64,000 nt of DNA from Micromonospora globbae (GTDB lineage Bacteria > Actinomycetota > Actinomycetes > Mycobacteriales > Micromonosporaceae). The notes under the pieces were generated by a model. It had not been told where the DNA came from and made no database searches. It saw only the letters and a list, made by a program, of their open reading frames with translations. This document shows, piece by piece, positions 11,143-21,722 of the stretch. Where the stretch lies: contig NZ_RAQQ01000003.1 of assembly GCF_003610785.1 (NCBI RefSeq), positions 332,062 to 396,061 of the forward strand. The letters are read 5' to 3'. Position numbers and translations under genes: made by a program. Numbering within the stretch: the stretch's first letter is position 1; every line of letters starts with the position of its first letter.

Positions 11143-12156
11143 TCAGCGCTCGCTGGTGCCGGCGTGGGCGGTGACCCCCGCCTCGGCCCGGTGCGCGGTG
11201 GCCGGGTCCTTCCAGACGTGCACGCGCCGGCCCGGGCGCTGCTCGAGGCCGGTCACGCCGACGATGGCGCCCAGCGCCTCGGCGTACACCTGGTCGGCGT
11301 CGAGGCGGCGCAGCTCCTCGGCCAGCTCGTCGCCGAGCGGCCGGCGGACCAGCGGAAGCTGCCGGTCGTCCTGGCCGGTACGCCGGAAGGTGGCCACGCT
11401 GTCGTCCCGGGTCAGCGTCAGGTGGTCGCCGTTGGCGCAACGCAGCTCCACCTCCCGCATCCGGGGGAACTGGTCGGTGTGCTCCCAGCGCGGGCTGATC
11501 CCGAGCCGGCTCGACAGCCAGCCGCACATCAGGGCGGCGGTCGGGTCGTGCGCCGGGGCCACCACGGTGGCCTCGGTGACCTTGGCCGCCGTCGTGTCGA
11601 ACGCTCCGGCCACCAGGGTGCGCCACGGAGTGATCCGGGTCCAGGCCAGGTCGGTGTCACCCGGTGCGTAGTCGTGGGCGCGCTGGCGCAGCGCCGCGAT
11701 CGGGTCGGCGGCCTGGGCGGCGTCGGTGATGCGACGGTCGGCGACCACGCCGAGGAAGTCGGTGGCGATCTCCTCCGGCGGCTCGCCGTGCCACCACGTC
11801 ACCACGGGGACGTCCGGCACCAGCAGCGGCAGCACCACGGACTCGGCGTGCAGCGCCAGCCGGCCGTACATCCGCATCACCACGGCCTCGCACGGGCCGA
11901 GCCGGCCGCCCACCACGATCTCCGCGTCGAGCCGGTTGCGGTCCCGCTCGATGTCGGTGCGGACGACGACCAGCAGCCGGCACGGGTGGGCGGCGGCGGC
12001 GATGGTGGCCGCCGCCTCCGCCTCGCGTACGCGCTTCTCGTCCACCACGACGATGAGCGTGAGCGCCATTCCGCTGGCCACGCCGCCCGCGCTGCGACGC
12101 TCGGCGGCGAGGGCCTTGACCACTTCGTTGCCGGTGGTGTCCCACAGGCCGATCAT
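11143..12156 (-). CDS. opcA: Glucose-6-phosphate dehydrogenase assembly/effector protein OpcA
   Basis: 337 residues. OpcA is required for full activity or assembly of Zwf in cyanobacteria and actinobacteria. It begins [20 protein letters not shown], with family blocks [15 protein letters not shown], [37 protein letters not shown] and [17 protein letters not shown]. The ATG overlaps the zwf stop by 4 bp (ATGA), matching their functional partnership. It carries no recognisable catalytic motif, as expected. Confidence 0.95.
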   Translation of the reverse strand: MIGLWDTTGNEVVKALAAERRSAGGVASGMALTLIVVVDEKRVREAEAAATIAAAAHPCRLLVVVRTDIERDRNRLDAEIVVGGRLGPCEAVVMRMYGRLALHAESVVLPLLVPDVPVVTWWHGEPPEEIATDFLGVVADRRITDAAQAADPIAALRQRAHDYAPGDTDLAWTRITPWRTLVAGAFDTTAAKVTEATVVAPAHDPTAALMCGWLSSRLGISPRWEHTDQFPRMREVELRCANGDHLTLTRDDSVATFRRTGQDDRQLPLVRRPLGDELAEELRRLDADQVYAEALGAIVGVTGLEQRPGRRVHVWKDPATAHRAEAGVTAHAGTSER

Positions 12157-13667
12157 GCTCGTCTCCAAGCCCGGCCCTCGCGGGCCAGCATCTCGTCGGC
12201 CGCCCGGGGGCCCCACTCGCCGGCCCGGTACGGCTCCGGTCGGGTGCCCGCCCAGGCCTGCTCCAGCGGGTCGATCACCTGCCAGCTCTGCTCGACCTCG
12301 GCGGCGTCGGGGAAGAGCGTCCGGTCGCCGATCAGCACGTCCAGCACGAGCCGCTCGTACGCCTCGGGACTGGACTCGGTGAACGCCTCGCCGTACTGGA
12401 AGTCCATGGCGATGTCGCGGACCTCCATGGCGGTGCCGGGGACCTTGGAACCGAACTTCAGCACCACGCCCTCGTCCGGCTGGACCCGGATGACCAGCTG
12501 GTTGTTGCCGAGCGACTCCACGTCCGTCGGGTGGAAGGGCAGGTGCGGCGCCTTCTTGAACATGATGGCCACCTCGGTGACCCGCCGCGGCAGCCGCTTG
12601 CCGGCCCGGATGTAGAAGGGCACCTCGGCCCAGCGCCGGTTCTGGATGCCCAGCCGGACCGCCACGTACGTCTCGGTCGTGGAGTCCGGCGGGACGCCCT
12701 CCTCCTCCAGGTAGCCGACGGCGCGCTCGCCACCGACCCAGCCGGGGAGGTACTGCCCGCGGACGGTGCCCGTGCTGACGTCCTTCGGCAGGGTGATCGC
12801 CTTGAGGACCTTCAGCTTCTCGGTACGGATCTCGTCGGGGTCGAAGCTCGTGGGCTCCTCCATCGCCACCAGCGCGAGCAGCTGGAGGAGGTGGTTCTGG
12901 AGCACGTCGCGGGCGGCGCCGGCCGAGTCGTAGAAGCCGGCGCGGGTGCCGATGCCGACGTCCTCGGCCATGGTGATCTGCACCGAGTCGACGTACTTGG
13001 AGTTCCACAGCGGCTCGAACAGGTTGTTGGCGAACCGCAGGGCAAGGATGTTCTGGACGGTCTCCTTGCCCAGGTAGTGGTCGATCCGGAAGACGTCCTT
13101 GCGGGTGAAGACGTCGTCGACCAGGTCGTTGAGCGCCTTCGCCGACGGCAGGTCGTGCCCGAACGGCTTCTCCACCACCACCCGGCGCCAGCCGCCGGAC
13201 TTCGCGTTGTCGGCCATCCCGGTGCGGGCGAGCTGCTTGAGCACCACGGGGAACGCCGCCGGGGGGATGGAGAAGTAGAAGGCGGCGTTGCCGGGGATGC
13301 CGTGGCTCTGGCGCAGCTCGTCGAGCGTCTCGGCGAGGTGGTCGAAGGCCGCGTCGTCGTCGAACGACCCGCCGACGAACTTGATGTTCCCGGCGAGCCG
13401 CGCCCACACCTCGTCCCGCCAGGGCGTCCGGGCGTGCTTGCGCGCCGCCTCGCACGCGAGGGTCTCGAAGTCGCCGTCACCCCAGTCGCGGCGCGCGAAG
13501 CCGAGCACGACGAAGCCCGGGGGCAGCAGCCCCCGGTTCGCCAGGTCGTAGACCGCCGGCAGCAGCTTCTTCCGCGCCAGGTCGCCGGTGACCCCGAAGA
13601 TCACCAGCGCGCACGGCTCGGGAATCCGCGGCAGCCGGCGGTCCTGTGGGTCGCGCAGCGGGTTCAC
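12153..13667 (-). CDS. zwf: Glucose-6-phosphate 1-dehydrogenase
   Basis: 504 residues from the chosen start. It oxidises glucose-6-phosphate with NADP as the entry to the pentose phosphate pathway. The coenzyme motif [19 protein letters not shown], the [15 protein letters not shown] block and the active-site signature [13 protein letters not shown] are intact. GTG 13667 (reading [17 protein letters not shown]) is preferred because GGGGAGGAG lies about 5 bp upstream and homologues begin here. A longer frame starts at GTG 13709, which would overlap the pgi stop by 4 bp and add 14 acidic residues. opcA follows with an ATGA overlap. Confidence 0.95.
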   Translation of the reverse strand: MNPLRDPQDRRLPRIPEPCALVIFGVTGDLARKKLLPAVYDLANRGLLPPGFVVLGFARRDWGDGDFETLACEAARKHARTPWRDEVWARLAGNIKFVGGSFDDDAAFDHLAETLDELRQSHGIPGNAAFYFSIPPAAFPVVLKQLARTGMADNAKSGGWRRVVVEKPFGHDLPSAKALNDLVDDVFTRKDVFRIDHYLGKETVQNILALRFANNLFEPLWNSKYVDSVQITMAEDVGIGTRAGFYDSAGAARDVLQNHLLQLLALVAMEEPTSFDPDEIRTEKLKVLKAITLPKDVSTGTVRGQYLPGWVGGERAVGYLEEEGVPPDSTTETYVAVRLGIQNRRWAEVPFYIRAGKRLPRRVTEVAIMFKKAPHLPFHPTDVESLGNNQLVIRVQPDEGVVLKFGSKVPGTAMEVRDIAMDFQYGEAFTESSPEAYERLVLDVLIGDRTLFPDAAEVEQSWQVIDPLEQAWAGTRPEPYRAGEWGPRAADEMLAREGRAWRRA

Positions 13668-13705
13668 CCCGCTCCTCCCCTCCGCTTCTTCCACGTCTTC
13701 CATCC

Positions 13706-15355
13706 TCACGCCCGCAGCTCACCGGCAGCATCGAGCAGCTGGGCCACGCCCGCGGACCGGTCGGTCAGGTGCAGCCGCAGCACCGGGCGGTTTCGCCCGG
13801 CCAGCGCCTGCCGGTCGCCGGCGGCCTGGGCCGCCTGAAGCTCCCCGAAGGTGTACGGCTTGCCGGGCACCGGCAGATCATCGGCCACCGCGCCGGTCAG
13901 CTGGAGGTAGCTGCCGACCTGCGGGCCGCCCTTGTGGTACTGGCCGGTGGAGTGCAGGAAGCGGGGGCCCCACCCGAAGGTGACCGGGCGGCCGGACGCC
14001 GCCGCGAGCAGCGGCCGCAGCCGGGCCGCGTCCGCGTCGGCGAACCGGTCGAGGTACGCCATCACGGCCACGTACCCGCCGTCGCCCATGCCGTCGAGCA
14101 GCCAGCGCAGCACGCCGACCAGGTCGCCGGGCGCGCCCGCCGGGGCGTACACCTCGATGGCGCCCTCGGTGAACGACGGCGTCTCCGCCGGCAGACCCGA
14201 CGCCAGGATCTTGTTGGTGTTCTCCTTCGACTCGGTGACGTTCGGTTGGTTGAACGGGTCGATCCCGAGCACCACGCCGGCCACCGCGGTGGCGTACTCC
14301 CAGGCCAGGAACTGCGCGCCGAGCGGGCCGTTGACCGCCACGTCCGGGTCGCCCCCGCCGCCGGGCACCTGGCCCGCGGCCAGCGCGCCGCCATAGCTCA
14401 CGGTGAGCACGTCGGGGCCCTCGACGCCGGGGCTCTGCGGCGACTCCACCACGACCGGCAGGATGCCCACGCCGGCCTTGCCGGTGGACTCGGCGATGAG
14501 CTGCTCGGCCCAGTCGCCGAGCCCGTCGATGCCGGTGCCGTCGGAGACCAGGGCGACCTTGTCCCGGCCGCCCGTGGCGGCGGCGCCGAGCGCGGCGCCC
14601 AGCGCCAGCGCCGGGTTGTCCCGGTCGGCGGCGAGCGAGGCGGCCAGCGCGTCCGCCTGGTCCAGCAGGTCGGCGACCTCCACGCCGGCCAGCGCCGACG
14701 GGACGAGCCCGAACGCGGTGAGGGCCGAGTAGCGCCCGCCCACGTTCGGGTCGGCCAGTACCGTGAACGCCCCCATGCCGGCGGCGATCTCCTCCAGCGG
14801 CGAACCCGGGTCGGTGACGATGACGAAGTGCCGGCCGGCCTCCGCCTCGGTCATCCCGGCGTCCAGGAACGCCTGCCAGTACGCCCGGCGGTGGCTGTCG
14901 GTCTCCACCGTCGTGCCGGACTTGCTGGAGACCACGACCACCGTGCGCTCCAGCCGGTCGCGCAGCGCGGCGCGCACCTGGCCGGGGTCGGTGGTGTCCA
15001 GCACGGTCAGCGGCACGCCCAGCGTGCGGGTGATCACCTCGGGGGCCAGTGACGACCCGCCCATGCCGGCGAGCACCACGTGGTCGAGGTCGCCCAGCTC
15101 CGCCTTCAGCTCGGCGAGCTGGGTGAGCAACTCCCGGCTGCGCCGGTGGGTGTCCACCCAGCCGAGGCGGATCTTCGCCTCGGCCTCCGCGTCCGGCCCC
15201 CACAGGCTCGGGTCCTTGGCGGCCAGCTTGCCGGGGACACCGGCGGCGACCAGCGCCTGACGGGTCGAGGCCGGGGCGGCCTTGTCGACCGCCTCCGCCC
15301 CGTGCACCGTGAGCCCGGCCGCCGACTCGGCGGGCGTCGACAACAGGTCGCTCAC
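13706..15355 (-). CDS. pgi: Glucose-6-phosphate isomerase
   Basis: 549 residues. It interconverts glucose-6-phosphate and fructose-6-phosphate. The tandem SIS-type sugar-phosphate sites show as [36 protein letters not shown] and [20 protein letters not shown]. The catalytic region [21 protein letters not shown] lies later, and the C-terminal helix carries [15 protein letters not shown] sequence ([14 protein letters not shown]). The GTG at 15355 is preceded by GAGGTG. It follows tal through a 67 bp spacer that is itself a small coupled ORF (15352-15426). Having pgi inside the pentose phosphate operon suggests cycling of fructose-6-phosphate back to Zwf. Confidence 0.95.
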   Translation of the reverse strand: MSDLLSTPAESAAGLTVHGAEAVDKAAPASTRQALVAAGVPGKLAAKDPSLWGPDAEAEAKIRLGWVDTHRRSRELLTQLAELKAELGDLDHVVLAGMGGSSLAPEVITRTLGVPLTVLDTTDPGQVRAALRDRLERTVVVVSSKSGTTVETDSHRRAYWQAFLDAGMTEAEAGRHFVIVTDPGSPLEEIAAGMGAFTVLADPNVGGRYSALTAFGLVPSALAGVEVADLLDQADALAASLAADRDNPALALGAALGAAATGGRDKVALVSDGTGIDGLGDWAEQLIAESTGKAGVGILPVVVESPQSPGVEGPDVLTVSYGGALAAGQVPGGGGDPDVAVNGPLGAQFLAWEYATAVAGVVLGIDPFNQPNVTESKENTNKILASGLPAETPSFTEGAIEVYAPAGAPGDLVGVLRWLLDGMGDGGYVAVMAYLDRFADADAARLRPLLAAASGRPVTFGWGPRFLHSTGQYHKGGPQVGSYLQLTGAVADDLPVPGKPYTFGELQAAQAAGDRQALAGRNRPVLRLHLTDRSAGVAQLLDAAGELRA

Positions 15356-15426
15356 GCCCCCACCTCGCTCCGCTCGGCGGCGGCGCGAGGCTGCCACGCG
15401 CGGAGCCTGATGGTTCGCTCGCTCAC
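15352..15426 (-). CDS. Candidate 24-residue coupling peptide filling the tal-pgi gap
   Basis: A GTG-started frame of 24 codons fills the whole gap. Its GTG overlaps the tal stop (GTGA) and its TGA overlaps the pgi GTG (GTGA). The peptide begins [14 protein letters not shown] and ends AERSEVGA. A related cassette sits between sufU and the SufT-like gene (29158-29241), sharing the 18-mer GCCGAGCGGAGCGAGGTG and the GTGAGCGAGCG start. The 3' GAGGTG also serves as the Shine-Dalgarno sequence for pgi. I recall similar sequences before many Micromonospora and Salinispora genes, but cannot verify this. Whether the peptide itself has a role is unknown. Confidence 0.5.
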   Translation of the reverse strand: MSERTIRLRAWQPRAAAERSEVGA

Positions 15427-16601
15427 GCGTTGCCTCCCGCCTGTGCCGCCGCCTGCGCGTTGCCCTGCGCCGCCCGACCCGGGGTGCCCGCGCCGTGCGC
15501 GGCCGACTCCAGCGACTTGCGGACCCCGTCGAGCAGTTCCAGCCAGCTCGCCTCGAACTTCTCCACGCCCTCGCGCTCCAGCACGGCGATCACGTCGGCC
15601 ATGTCCACGCCGACGGCCTCCAGGTCGGTGAAGACCTTCCGGGCCGCGTCGTACGCGCCGGTGACCGTGTCGCCGCGCGTCTCGCCGTGGTCGGCGTACG
15701 CCTTGATGACCGACTCCGGCATCGTGTTGACCGTGCCGGGGGCGATGAGCTGCTCCACGTAGATCACGTCCCGGTAGTCCGGGTTCTTCGTCGACGTGGA
15801 GGCCCACAGCGGCCGCTGCGGGTGGGCGCCCGCGTCGGCGAGCGCCTGCCAGCGGTCGGAGGAGAAGACCTTGGCGTAGCGCTCGTACGCGAGCTGGGCG
15901 TTGGCCACGGCCGCCTTGCCGCGCAGCGCCTTCGCCTCGTCCGAGCCGATCTTCTCCAGCCGCTTGTCGACCTCGGTGTCGACCCGGGAGACGAAGAACG
16001 ACGCCACCGACCCGATCTTGGACAGGTCGTGCCCGTTCGCCTTCGCCTGCTCCAGGCCGGCCAGGAACGCCTCCATCACCTGCGAGTAGCGGTCCAGCCC
16101 GAAGATCAGCGTGACGTTGACGCTGATGCCCTCGGCGAGGGTCGCCGTGATCGCCGGGATGCCGGCCTCGGTGGCCGGGATCTTGATGAAGAGGTTCGGC
16201 CGGTCGATCAGCCACCAGAGGGCCTTCGCCTCGGCGACCGTCCGCTCGGTCTCGTGCGCCAGCCGCGGGTCGACCTCGATGGAGACGCGGCCGTCGACGC
16301 CGTTGCTCTTCTCGTACGAGGGGCGCATCACGTCGCACGCCCACCGCACGTCGTACGTGGTGAGCATCCGGACCGCCTCCTCGACCTCCACCCCCCGTAC
16401 GGCGAGGTCGCGCAGCTGCCAGTTGTACTCGTCGGCGTCACTCAACGCCTTCGCGAAGATCGTCGGGTTCGTGGTCACCCCGGCCACGTGCTTCTCCCGG
16501 CGCAGCTTGTCCAGCCCGCCGGACGTCAGCCGCGTCCGGGAAAGATCGTCGAGCCAGACCGCCACTCCCGCGGCGCTGAGCTCGCCCAGCCTGTCCGTCA
16601 T
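15423..16601 (-). CDS. tal: Transaldolase (long actinobacterial form)
   Basis: 392 residues. It transfers the dihydroxyacetone unit between sedoheptulose-7-phosphate and glyceraldehyde-3-phosphate. The N-terminal [11 protein letters not shown] and [13 protein letters not shown] block and [15 protein letters not shown] are typical. [12 protein letters not shown] and [19 protein letters not shown] follow. The Schiff-base lysine appears in [12 protein letters not shown]. The ATG at 16601 has GAGGGGAG about 10 bp upstream; a GTG at 16610 is too close to it. The C-terminal tail is Ala/Gln/Gly rich. It lies 16 bp after tkt. Confidence 0.95.
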   Translation of the reverse strand: MTDRLGELSAAGVAVWLDDLSRTRLTSGGLDKLRREKHVAGVTTNPTIFAKALSDADEYNWQLRDLAVRGVEVEEAVRMLTTYDVRWACDVMRPSYEKSNGVDGRVSIEVDPRLAHETERTVAEAKALWWLIDRPNLFIKIPATEAGIPAITATLAEGISVNVTLIFGLDRYSQVMEAFLAGLEQAKANGHDLSKIGSVASFFVSRVDTEVDKRLEKIGSDEAKALRGKAAVANAQLAYERYAKVFSSDRWQALADAGAHPQRPLWASTSTKNPDYRDVIYVEQLIAPGTVNTMPESVIKAYADHGETRGDTVTGAYDAARKVFTDLEAVGVDMADVIAVLEREGVEKFEASWLELLDGVRKSLESAAHGAGTPGRAAQGNAQAAAQAGGNA

Positions 16602-16617
16602 GCCGTCCACGCTCCCC

Positions 16618-18753
16618 TCAGTTGCCGGTCGTGAAACCGGTGATGTCGCCGACCCGGGTCAGCGACGCGCGCGCCGCCGCCACGATGCGGTCCGGGGTGA
16701 ACCCGAACTGCTCGAAGAGCACCGAATAGGGCGCGCTGGCGCCGTAGTGCTCCAGGCTGACGCTCTCGCCGCAGTCGCCGACGATGGCGCGCCACGACAT
16801 CGCGATGCCCGCCTCCACGCTCACCCGTGCCTTTACCCCGCGTGGCAGCACCGACTCCCGGTACGCCTCGTCCTGCTCGGCGAACCACTCCTGGCAGGGC
16901 ATCGAGACGACCCGGGTCGGGATGCCGTCGGCCTCCAGCCGCTCCCGGGCGGTGAGGCAGAGCTGCACCTCGGAGCCGGTGCCGACGAGGATCACCTGCG
17001 GCTTGCCGCCGCTCGCCTCGGCCAGCACGTACCCGCCGCGGGCCACGCCCTCCGCGCCGGCCAGCGTGCCGCGGTCCAGGGTCGGCAGCGCCTGCCGGCT
17101 GAGCGCCAGCGCCGTCGGCCGGTCGGTGTGCTCCAGGGCCGTCCGCCACGCCCACACGGTCTCGTTGGCGTCGGCCGGGCGGACCACGTCCAGGCCGGGG
17201 ATGGCCCGCAGGGCGGTGAGGTGCTCCACCGGCTGGTGGGTCGGGCCGTCCTCGCCGAGGCCGATCGAGTCGTGCGTCCAGACGTAGATCACCGGCAGCT
17301 TCATGAGGGCCGCGAGGCGCACCGACGGGCGCATGTAGTCGCTGAACACCAGGAAGGTCGCCCCGTAGGGGCGGGTGCCGCCGTGCAGGGCGATGCCGTT
17401 GAGGATCGCGCCCATGGCGTGCTCGCGGATGCCGAAGTGCAGGGTGCGGCCGTACTCGTGGCCCGGGAACGCCTTGGTGGCGTGCACGGCCGGGATGAAC
17501 GACGGCTCGCCCTTCATGGTGGTGTTGTTGCTCTCGGCCAGGTCGGCCGAGCCGCCCCACAGCTCGGGGAGGACGGGCGCGAGCGCGTCGAGGACCTTGC
17601 CGGACGCGGCGCGGGTGGCGATGCCCTTCGGGTCGGCCGGGAACTCCGGCAGCACGTCCGTCCAGCCCGCCGGCAGCGCCCGCTCGGCCAGCCGGTCGTG
17701 CAGCGCCTTGCGCTCCGGGTTGGCCTTCGCCCAGCTCTCGTACGCCCGCGTCCACTCCCGCTGGGCCTCCTCGCCGCGGCCCAGCACCTGGCGGGCGTGC
17801 GCGAGGACCTCCTCGTCGACGGCGAAGGTCTGCGCCGGGTCGAAGCCGAGGATCCGCTTGGTGGCGGCTACCTCGTCGGCGCCGAGGGCCGAGCCGTGGA
17901 TCTTGCCGGTGTTCTGCTTGTTCGGCGCGGGCCAGCCGATGATGGTGCGCAGCGCGATGAAGGAGGGACGCCCGGTCTCCGCCTTGGCGGCCAGCAGCGC
18001 CCGGTGGAGGGCCTCGACGTCCTCGTGGTAGTCGCCCTGGTCGGCGTCGCCGCGGCGCCAGTCGACCGTCTGCACGTGCCAGCCGTACGCCTCGTAGCGG
18101 GCGGCCACGTCCTCGCTCTTGGCGATGCGGGTGTCGTCCTCGATCGAGATCTCGTTGTCGTCGTAGATCACGACGAGGTTGCCCAGCTGCTGGTGCCCGG
18201 CGAGGGCGCTGGCCTCGTGGCTGATGCCCTCCTCGATGTCGCCGTCGGAGGCGATGCACCAGATGTGGTGGTCGAAGACCGAGGCGCCCGGCTCGGCGTC
18301 CGGGTCGAACAGGCCGCGCTCGCGGCGGGCGGCCATGGCCATGCCGACCGCGTTGCCGAGGCCCTGCCCGAGCGGGCCGGTGGTGGTCTCGACGCCCGGC
18401 GTGTGCCCGTGCTCCGGGTGGCCCGGGGTCAGCGAGCCCCACTGGCGCAGGGACTTCAGGTCGTCGAGGTTGAGCGGATAGCCCGAGAGGAACAGCTGAA
18501 TGTAGAGGGTCAGGCTGGAGTGCCCGGCGGAGAGCACGAAGCGGTCGCGGCCGGGCCACGTCGGGTTGGCCGGGTTGTGCCGCATCACCCGGTTGAAGAG
18601 CAGGTACGCCGCGGGCGCGAGGCTCATCGCGGTGCCCGGGTGACCGTTGCCGGATTTCTCCACGGCGTCCATGGCCAGCACACGTACGGTGTCGACGGCC
18701 CGGCGGTCGAGGTCGGACCAGTTGAGCGGAGTCTCGGGTTGGTTGGCAGCCAC
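16618..18753 (-). CDS. tkt: Transketolase
   Basis: 711 residues, first gene of the pentose phosphate operon. A thiamine diphosphate enzyme that transfers two-carbon units between sugar phosphates. [20 protein letters not shown] carries the N-terminal cofactor histidine. [14 protein letters not shown], the ThDP-Mg motif around ASDGDIEEG ending in YDDNEISIE, and the pyrimidine-domain block [20 protein letters not shown] are all present. Family length is 650-710. The start follows AAC-rich leader sequence; GAGGAGCAC lies about 9 bp upstream on this strand. It diverges from ctaB. Confidence 0.97.
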   Translation of the reverse strand: MAANQPETPLNWSDLDRRAVDTVRVLAMDAVEKSGNGHPGTAMSLAPAAYLLFNRVMRHNPANPTWPGRDRFVLSAGHSSLTLYIQLFLSGYPLNLDDLKSLRQWGSLTPGHPEHGHTPGVETTTGPLGQGLGNAVGMAMAARRERGLFDPDAEPGASVFDHHIWCIASDGDIEEGISHEASALAGHQQLGNLVVIYDDNEISIEDDTRIAKSEDVAARYEAYGWHVQTVDWRRGDADQGDYHEDVEALHRALLAAKAETGRPSFIALRTIIGWPAPNKQNTGKIHGSALGADEVAATKRILGFDPAQTFAVDEEVLAHARQVLGRGEEAQREWTRAYESWAKANPERKALHDRLAERALPAGWTDVLPEFPADPKGIATRAASGKVLDALAPVLPELWGGSADLAESNNTTMKGEPSFIPAVHATKAFPGHEYGRTLHFGIREHAMGAILNGIALHGGTRPYGATFLVFSDYMRPSVRLAALMKLPVIYVWTHDSIGLGEDGPTHQPVEHLTALRAIPGLDVVRPADANETVWAWRTALEHTDRPTALALSRQALPTLDRGTLAGAEGVARGGYVLAEASGGKPQVILVGTGSEVQLCLTARERLEADGIPTRVVSMPCQEWFAEQDEAYRESVLPRGVKARVSVEAGIAMSWRAIVGDCGESVSLEHYGASAPYSVLFEQFGFTPDRIVAAARASLTRVGDITGFTTGN

Positions 18754-19018
18754 TGTGGTTGTGCTCCTCGGCAGATGGGCGGAACCCTCACTGGTGACCC
18801 TATCGAGCCGTCCTAAACGTCCGCCCGGGGATCACTGCATGCTCCTTCGTACTCCGATCGGAGGATCGGACGGTAGGCCGCGACGTGTGACGGCCCGCAC
18901 CGTTGCCGGGTCGCCCGGGCAGCCAAAACGACAACGCGTAGTGTGTGGGTCGGTGTGTGGCCCGATGCGGGTCCGGCCGACCCAAATCTCCCGTGCCGAC
19001 GCCGGAAGGTGGCAATCC
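18754..19018. promoter_or_regulatory. Divergent tkt/ctaB spacer
   Basis: 265 bp with no convincing gene, presumed to hold back-to-back promoters. TAGTGT at 18939-18944, followed by GTGGGTCGGTGTGTGG, could be the ctaB -10. A short palindrome CCGATCGGAGGATCGG lies near 18858-18873. No recognised riboswitch or regulator box is visible. Confidence 0.35.
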
Positions 19019-19978
19019 GTGAGCATGATCACCGAGCGCCCCGTCAGCCAGCCCGCGGGGCAGCCGCCCGCGGCGACCGTGGCGGAGGGTTCGGTCGCGC
19101 CGCGCCGGGACGTCCGGGCGGTCGTCCGGGCGTACGTGGCGCTGACCAAGCCGCGGATCGTGGAGCTGCTGCTCGTCACCACCGTGCCGTCGATGATGCT
19201 CGCCGCGGACGGGCTCCCGTCGCTCTGGCTGGTGGCCGTCGTGCTGGTCGGCGGTTCGCTCGCCGCCGGCGCGGCCAGCGTCCTCAACTGCTACATCGAC
19301 CGGGACATCGACCAGGTCATGCGGCGGACGAAGCGCCGCCCGCTGCCCGCGCACACCGTCTCGCCGCGCAGCGCCCTGATCTTCGGGCTGGTGCTCGCGG
19401 TGATCTCGGTGGCCCTGATGGCGGCGTTCACCAACCTGCTGGCCGCCGCGCTCACCCTGGCCGCCATCGCCTACTACGACCTCGTCTACACGCTCTGGCT
19501 CAAGCGGACCACGGCGGCGAACACGTTCTGGGGTGGCGCCTGCGGGGCGGCTCCGGTGCTGATCGGCTGGGCCGCGGTCACCGGCTCGCTCGCCCCGGCC
19601 GCCTGGGCCCTGTTCGCGGTGGTCTTCTTCTGGCAGATGCCGCACTTCTACCCGCTGGCGATGAAGTACAAGGACGACTACGCGCGGGCCGGCGTCCCGA
19701 TGCTGCCGGTGGTCGCCTCCACCCGCCGGGTGAACGCCGAGATCCTGGTCTTCACCTGGCTCACCGTGCTGTCGTCGCTCGCGGTCTGGCCGCTGGGCAT
19801 GAGCGTCGTGTACGGCGTCCCCACCCTCGTGGTGGGCGCGATGTTCGTGGTCGAGGCGCACCGGCTGGCCCGGCGGGCGGCGCGGGGCGAGGCGGTGAAG
19901 CCGATGCGGCTGTTCCACTGGTCGACCACGTACCTGACGATCGTCTTCGTCGCGGTCGCGCTGGACGCGCTGCTCTGA
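19019..19978 (+). CDS. ctaB: Protoheme IX farnesyltransferase (heme O synthase)
   Basis: 319 residues. A UbiA-type membrane prenyltransferase that adds farnesyl to heme b, giving heme O for cytochrome oxidase. The first Asp motif is in [19 protein letters not shown] and the second block is [40 protein letters not shown] is the CtaB-specific loop. About nine hydrophobic segments follow an N-terminal tail of roughly 40 residues. GTG 19019 has GGAAGG about 10 bp upstream; ATG 19025 is an alternative. ctaA, the next enzyme of the pathway, is 1.7 kb downstream on the other strand. Confidence 0.93.
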   Translation: MSMITERPVSQPAGQPPAATVAEGSVAPRRDVRAVVRAYVALTKPRIVELLLVTTVPSMMLAADGLPSLWLVAVVLVGGSLAAGAASVLNCYIDRDIDQVMRRTKRRPLPAHTVSPRSALIFGLVLAVISVALMAAFTNLLAAALTLAAIAYYDLVYTLWLKRTTAANTFWGGACGAAPVLIGWAAVTGSLAPAAWALFAVVFFWQMPHFYPLAMKYKDDYARAGVPMLPVVASTRRVNAEILVFTWLTVLSSLAVWPLGMSVVYGVPTLVVGAMFVVEAHRLARRAARGEAVKPMRLFHWSTTYLTIVFVAVALDALL

Positions 19979-20340
19979 GGGACGGTCCGGCCGCCCGCAC
20001 GGCGGGGGAGGCCCGGCGGGGCAGGTGCGGAATGGCAGCCTCGGTCGGCGGCCTGGCCGGCGACCGGCTGAGGCGGCCCGACCGGCCAGCCTCGGACGAC
20101 AAATCACCATCATGGATGCTTTGTCGGTCTTTGCCCGTCATCAGGGCATCGCCACCCATGAGCCCGACCCGCTCAAGCTGTGCCGAGTGGATGGTATTTG
20201 CCGGGCCCGGTTGGCCCGATTACGCCCGGATAAATCCGGTCGAATCACCTGTGCTCTTCCTTAAACCTCCAGGTAACAGGCATCACAAAAGCTTCACGGT
20301 TCTCGCCCGCCCGGGTGGAAGTCTGCTTAGGCTTCGCGTC
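19979..20340 (+). promoter_or_regulatory. 362 bp gap with a candidate leaderless promoter before the 109-residue gene
   Basis: No credible gene lies here. The sequence drops in G+C around 20095-20330, with short hairpins such as CGGATAAATCCG (20229-20240). TAGGCT at 20328-20333 fits a -10 box and would place the transcript start at or next to the ATG at 20341, giving a leaderless mRNA. No good -35 is seen. Confidence 0.4.
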
Positions 20341-20670
20341 ATGGCAGATGGTTCCGATACGACGCTGACGGCCGAGCACACCGACCAGGCCCCCAACGGC
20401 CTGGTGGCGGGGATCCGGTCGTTCGCCGCCGGTCACGGTGGTGCGAAGGCCGTCATCGAGTACGTCGGCAAGCGCGGCGCGCGCATCGTCCTCGTGGGTG
20501 AGGACGGCGTGTGGGGCGACCAGTTCGCGACCGACACGGTCGTCGCGCGGCAGGCCTGCGCCAAGGCGGGAGTCACCGTCGAGAACGCGTGGGAGCGGGA
20601 GTTGATGGACCAGATGCGGCCGAGCAACGACCTGTGGCGGTCGATGGCCCGACGCACGATGGCCCGTTGA
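20341..20670 (+). CDS. Conserved actinobacterial hypothetical protein, 109 residues
   Basis: I do not recognise a named family. The start is an unstructured MADGSDTTLTAEHTDQ segment. A compact domain follows: LVAGIRSFAAGHGGAKAVIE, then YVGKRGARIVLVGEDGVWGD, then a helical C-terminus DQMRPSNDLWRSMARRTMAR. The central strand-turn pattern and even composition look like a small soluble fold; no signal or membrane segment is present. The gene shares the codon bias of its neighbours. The putative leaderless promoter and the TTG-started ATP-grasp gene 6 bp downstream suggest a two-gene operon, so the proteins may act together. Function unknown. Confidence 0.75.
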   Translation: MADGSDTTLTAEHTDQAPNGLVAGIRSFAAGHGGAKAVIEYVGKRGARIVLVGEDGVWGDQFATDTVVARQACAKAGVTVENAWERELMDQMRPSNDLWRSMARRTMAR

Positions 20671-20676
20671 GATAAG

Positions 20677-21597
20677 TTGACCAACCACCACCAGCCGACC
20701 CGGGGGGAACCCCGGGTCGCTCTCGTCACCTGTACCGAACTCGCCGACCTCGACCCGGACGACCGGCTCGTCCTGGGCCCGCTGGCCGGCCGCGGGGTCG
20801 CGGCCGAACCGGTGGTCTGGGACGACCCGGCCGCCGACTGGACGGCGTACGACCTGGCGGTGCTCCGCTCACCCTGGGACTACATGCTCCGACGCGACGA
20901 GTTCGTGTCGTGGGCGCAGCGGGTGCCGCGCCTCGCGAACCCGGCCGACGTGGTGCGCTGGAACACCGACAAGCGCTACCTCGACGAGTTGTCGGCCGCC
21001 GGCGTACCCACCGTTCCGACCTGGTGGGTCGCGCCGGGGGAGTCCTGGGCCCTCCCGGCGGACACCGGCGAGTACGTGATCAAGCCCGCGGTCAGTGCCG
21101 GCAGCCAGGACACCGGCCGGTACGACCTGGCCGACCCCGAGCACCGCCGGCTCGCCGTGGCGCACGTGCGACGCCTCTCGGACGCGGGGCGGGTCACCAT
21201 GGTCCAGCCGTACCTCACCGCCGTCGACACCGTCGGCGAGACGGCGCTGCTGTTCCTGGCCGGGCCGCAGGGGCTGGCGTTCAGCCACGCCATCCGCAAG
21301 GGCCCGATGCTGAGCGGCCCCGACTTCGGCGTGGAGGGGCTCTACCGCCCCGAGGAGATCACCGCCCGCACCGCGACCGAGGAGCAGCTCGCCGTGGCGG
21401 AGAAGACCCTCGCGGCGGTGCCCGGCGGCGCGGAGCGGCTGCTGTACGCGCGGGTGGACCTGATCCCGGGCCCGGACGGCCGGCCGGTCCTGGTCGAGCT
21501 GGAGCTGACCGAGCCCTCGCTGTTCCTCGGCCATGCCGCCGGCGCCCCGGAACGCCTCGCCGAGGCGATCCTCACCCACCTGGCCCGCCACCGCTGA
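20677..21597 (+). CDS. ATP-grasp domain protein
   Basis: 306 residues. ATP-grasp enzymes join a carboxylate to an amine or thiol via an acyl phosphate. Visible elements are the N-terminal RVALVTCTELADLDPDDRLV, the preATP-grasp YDLAVLRSPWDYMLRRDEF, the ATP-binding EYVIKPAVSAGSQDTGRYD, and the metal-binding end YARVDLIPGPDGRPVLVELE. I place it in the glutathione synthetase/RimK-like group; the substrate cannot be read from sequence. The TTG at 20677 is the only in-frame start before the conserved N-terminus and lies 6 bp after the upstream stop. It converges with ctaA. Confidence 0.85.
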   Translation: MTNHHQPTRGEPRVALVTCTELADLDPDDRLVLGPLAGRGVAAEPVVWDDPAADWTAYDLAVLRSPWDYMLRRDEFVSWAQRVPRLANPADVVRWNTDKRYLDELSAAGVPTVPTWWVAPGESWALPADTGEYVIKPAVSAGSQDTGRYDLADPEHRRLAVAHVRRLSDAGRVTMVQPYLTAVDTVGETALLFLAGPQGLAFSHAIRKGPMLSGPDFGVEGLYRPEEITARTATEEQLAVAEKTLAAVPGGAERLLYARVDLIPGPDGRPVLVELELTEPSLFLGHAAGAPERLAEAILTHLARHR

Positions 21598-21618
21598 GCC
21601 CCGCCTTCGCAGCTCCCG

Positions 21619-21690
21619 CCGATCATGCGGTCGTGGTGGTGGGCAAGGGCGCGAACGCCGACACGTCGGGCGCCACCACGGCATGACCGA
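21619..21690. repeat. Imperfect GATC-edged palindrome between convergent genes
   Basis: The left side reads CCGATCATGCGGTCGTGGTGG (start 21619) and the right side CCACCACGGCATGACCG (21673-21689). The inner arms CGTGGTGG/CCACCACG are exact; the outer CGATCATGC pairs with GCATGACCG with one mismatch and a 3 nt bulge. The loop contains a smaller GGCG-CGAA-CGCC hairpin. It lies between the ends of the ATP-grasp gene and ctaA. The left edge, GCTCCCGCCGATCATGCGGT, closely matches that of the palindrome at 38248. Confidence 0.6.
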
Positions 21691-21722
21691 CCCGGCCGGG
21701 CCGGGGTGGAGGAGCGGGTGGG

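Noticed and set aside
20025..20264. 79-residue frame downstream of ctaB
   Set aside because: No ribosome site, mixed composition, and it crosses a lower-G+C spacer with small hairpins. No support as a gene.
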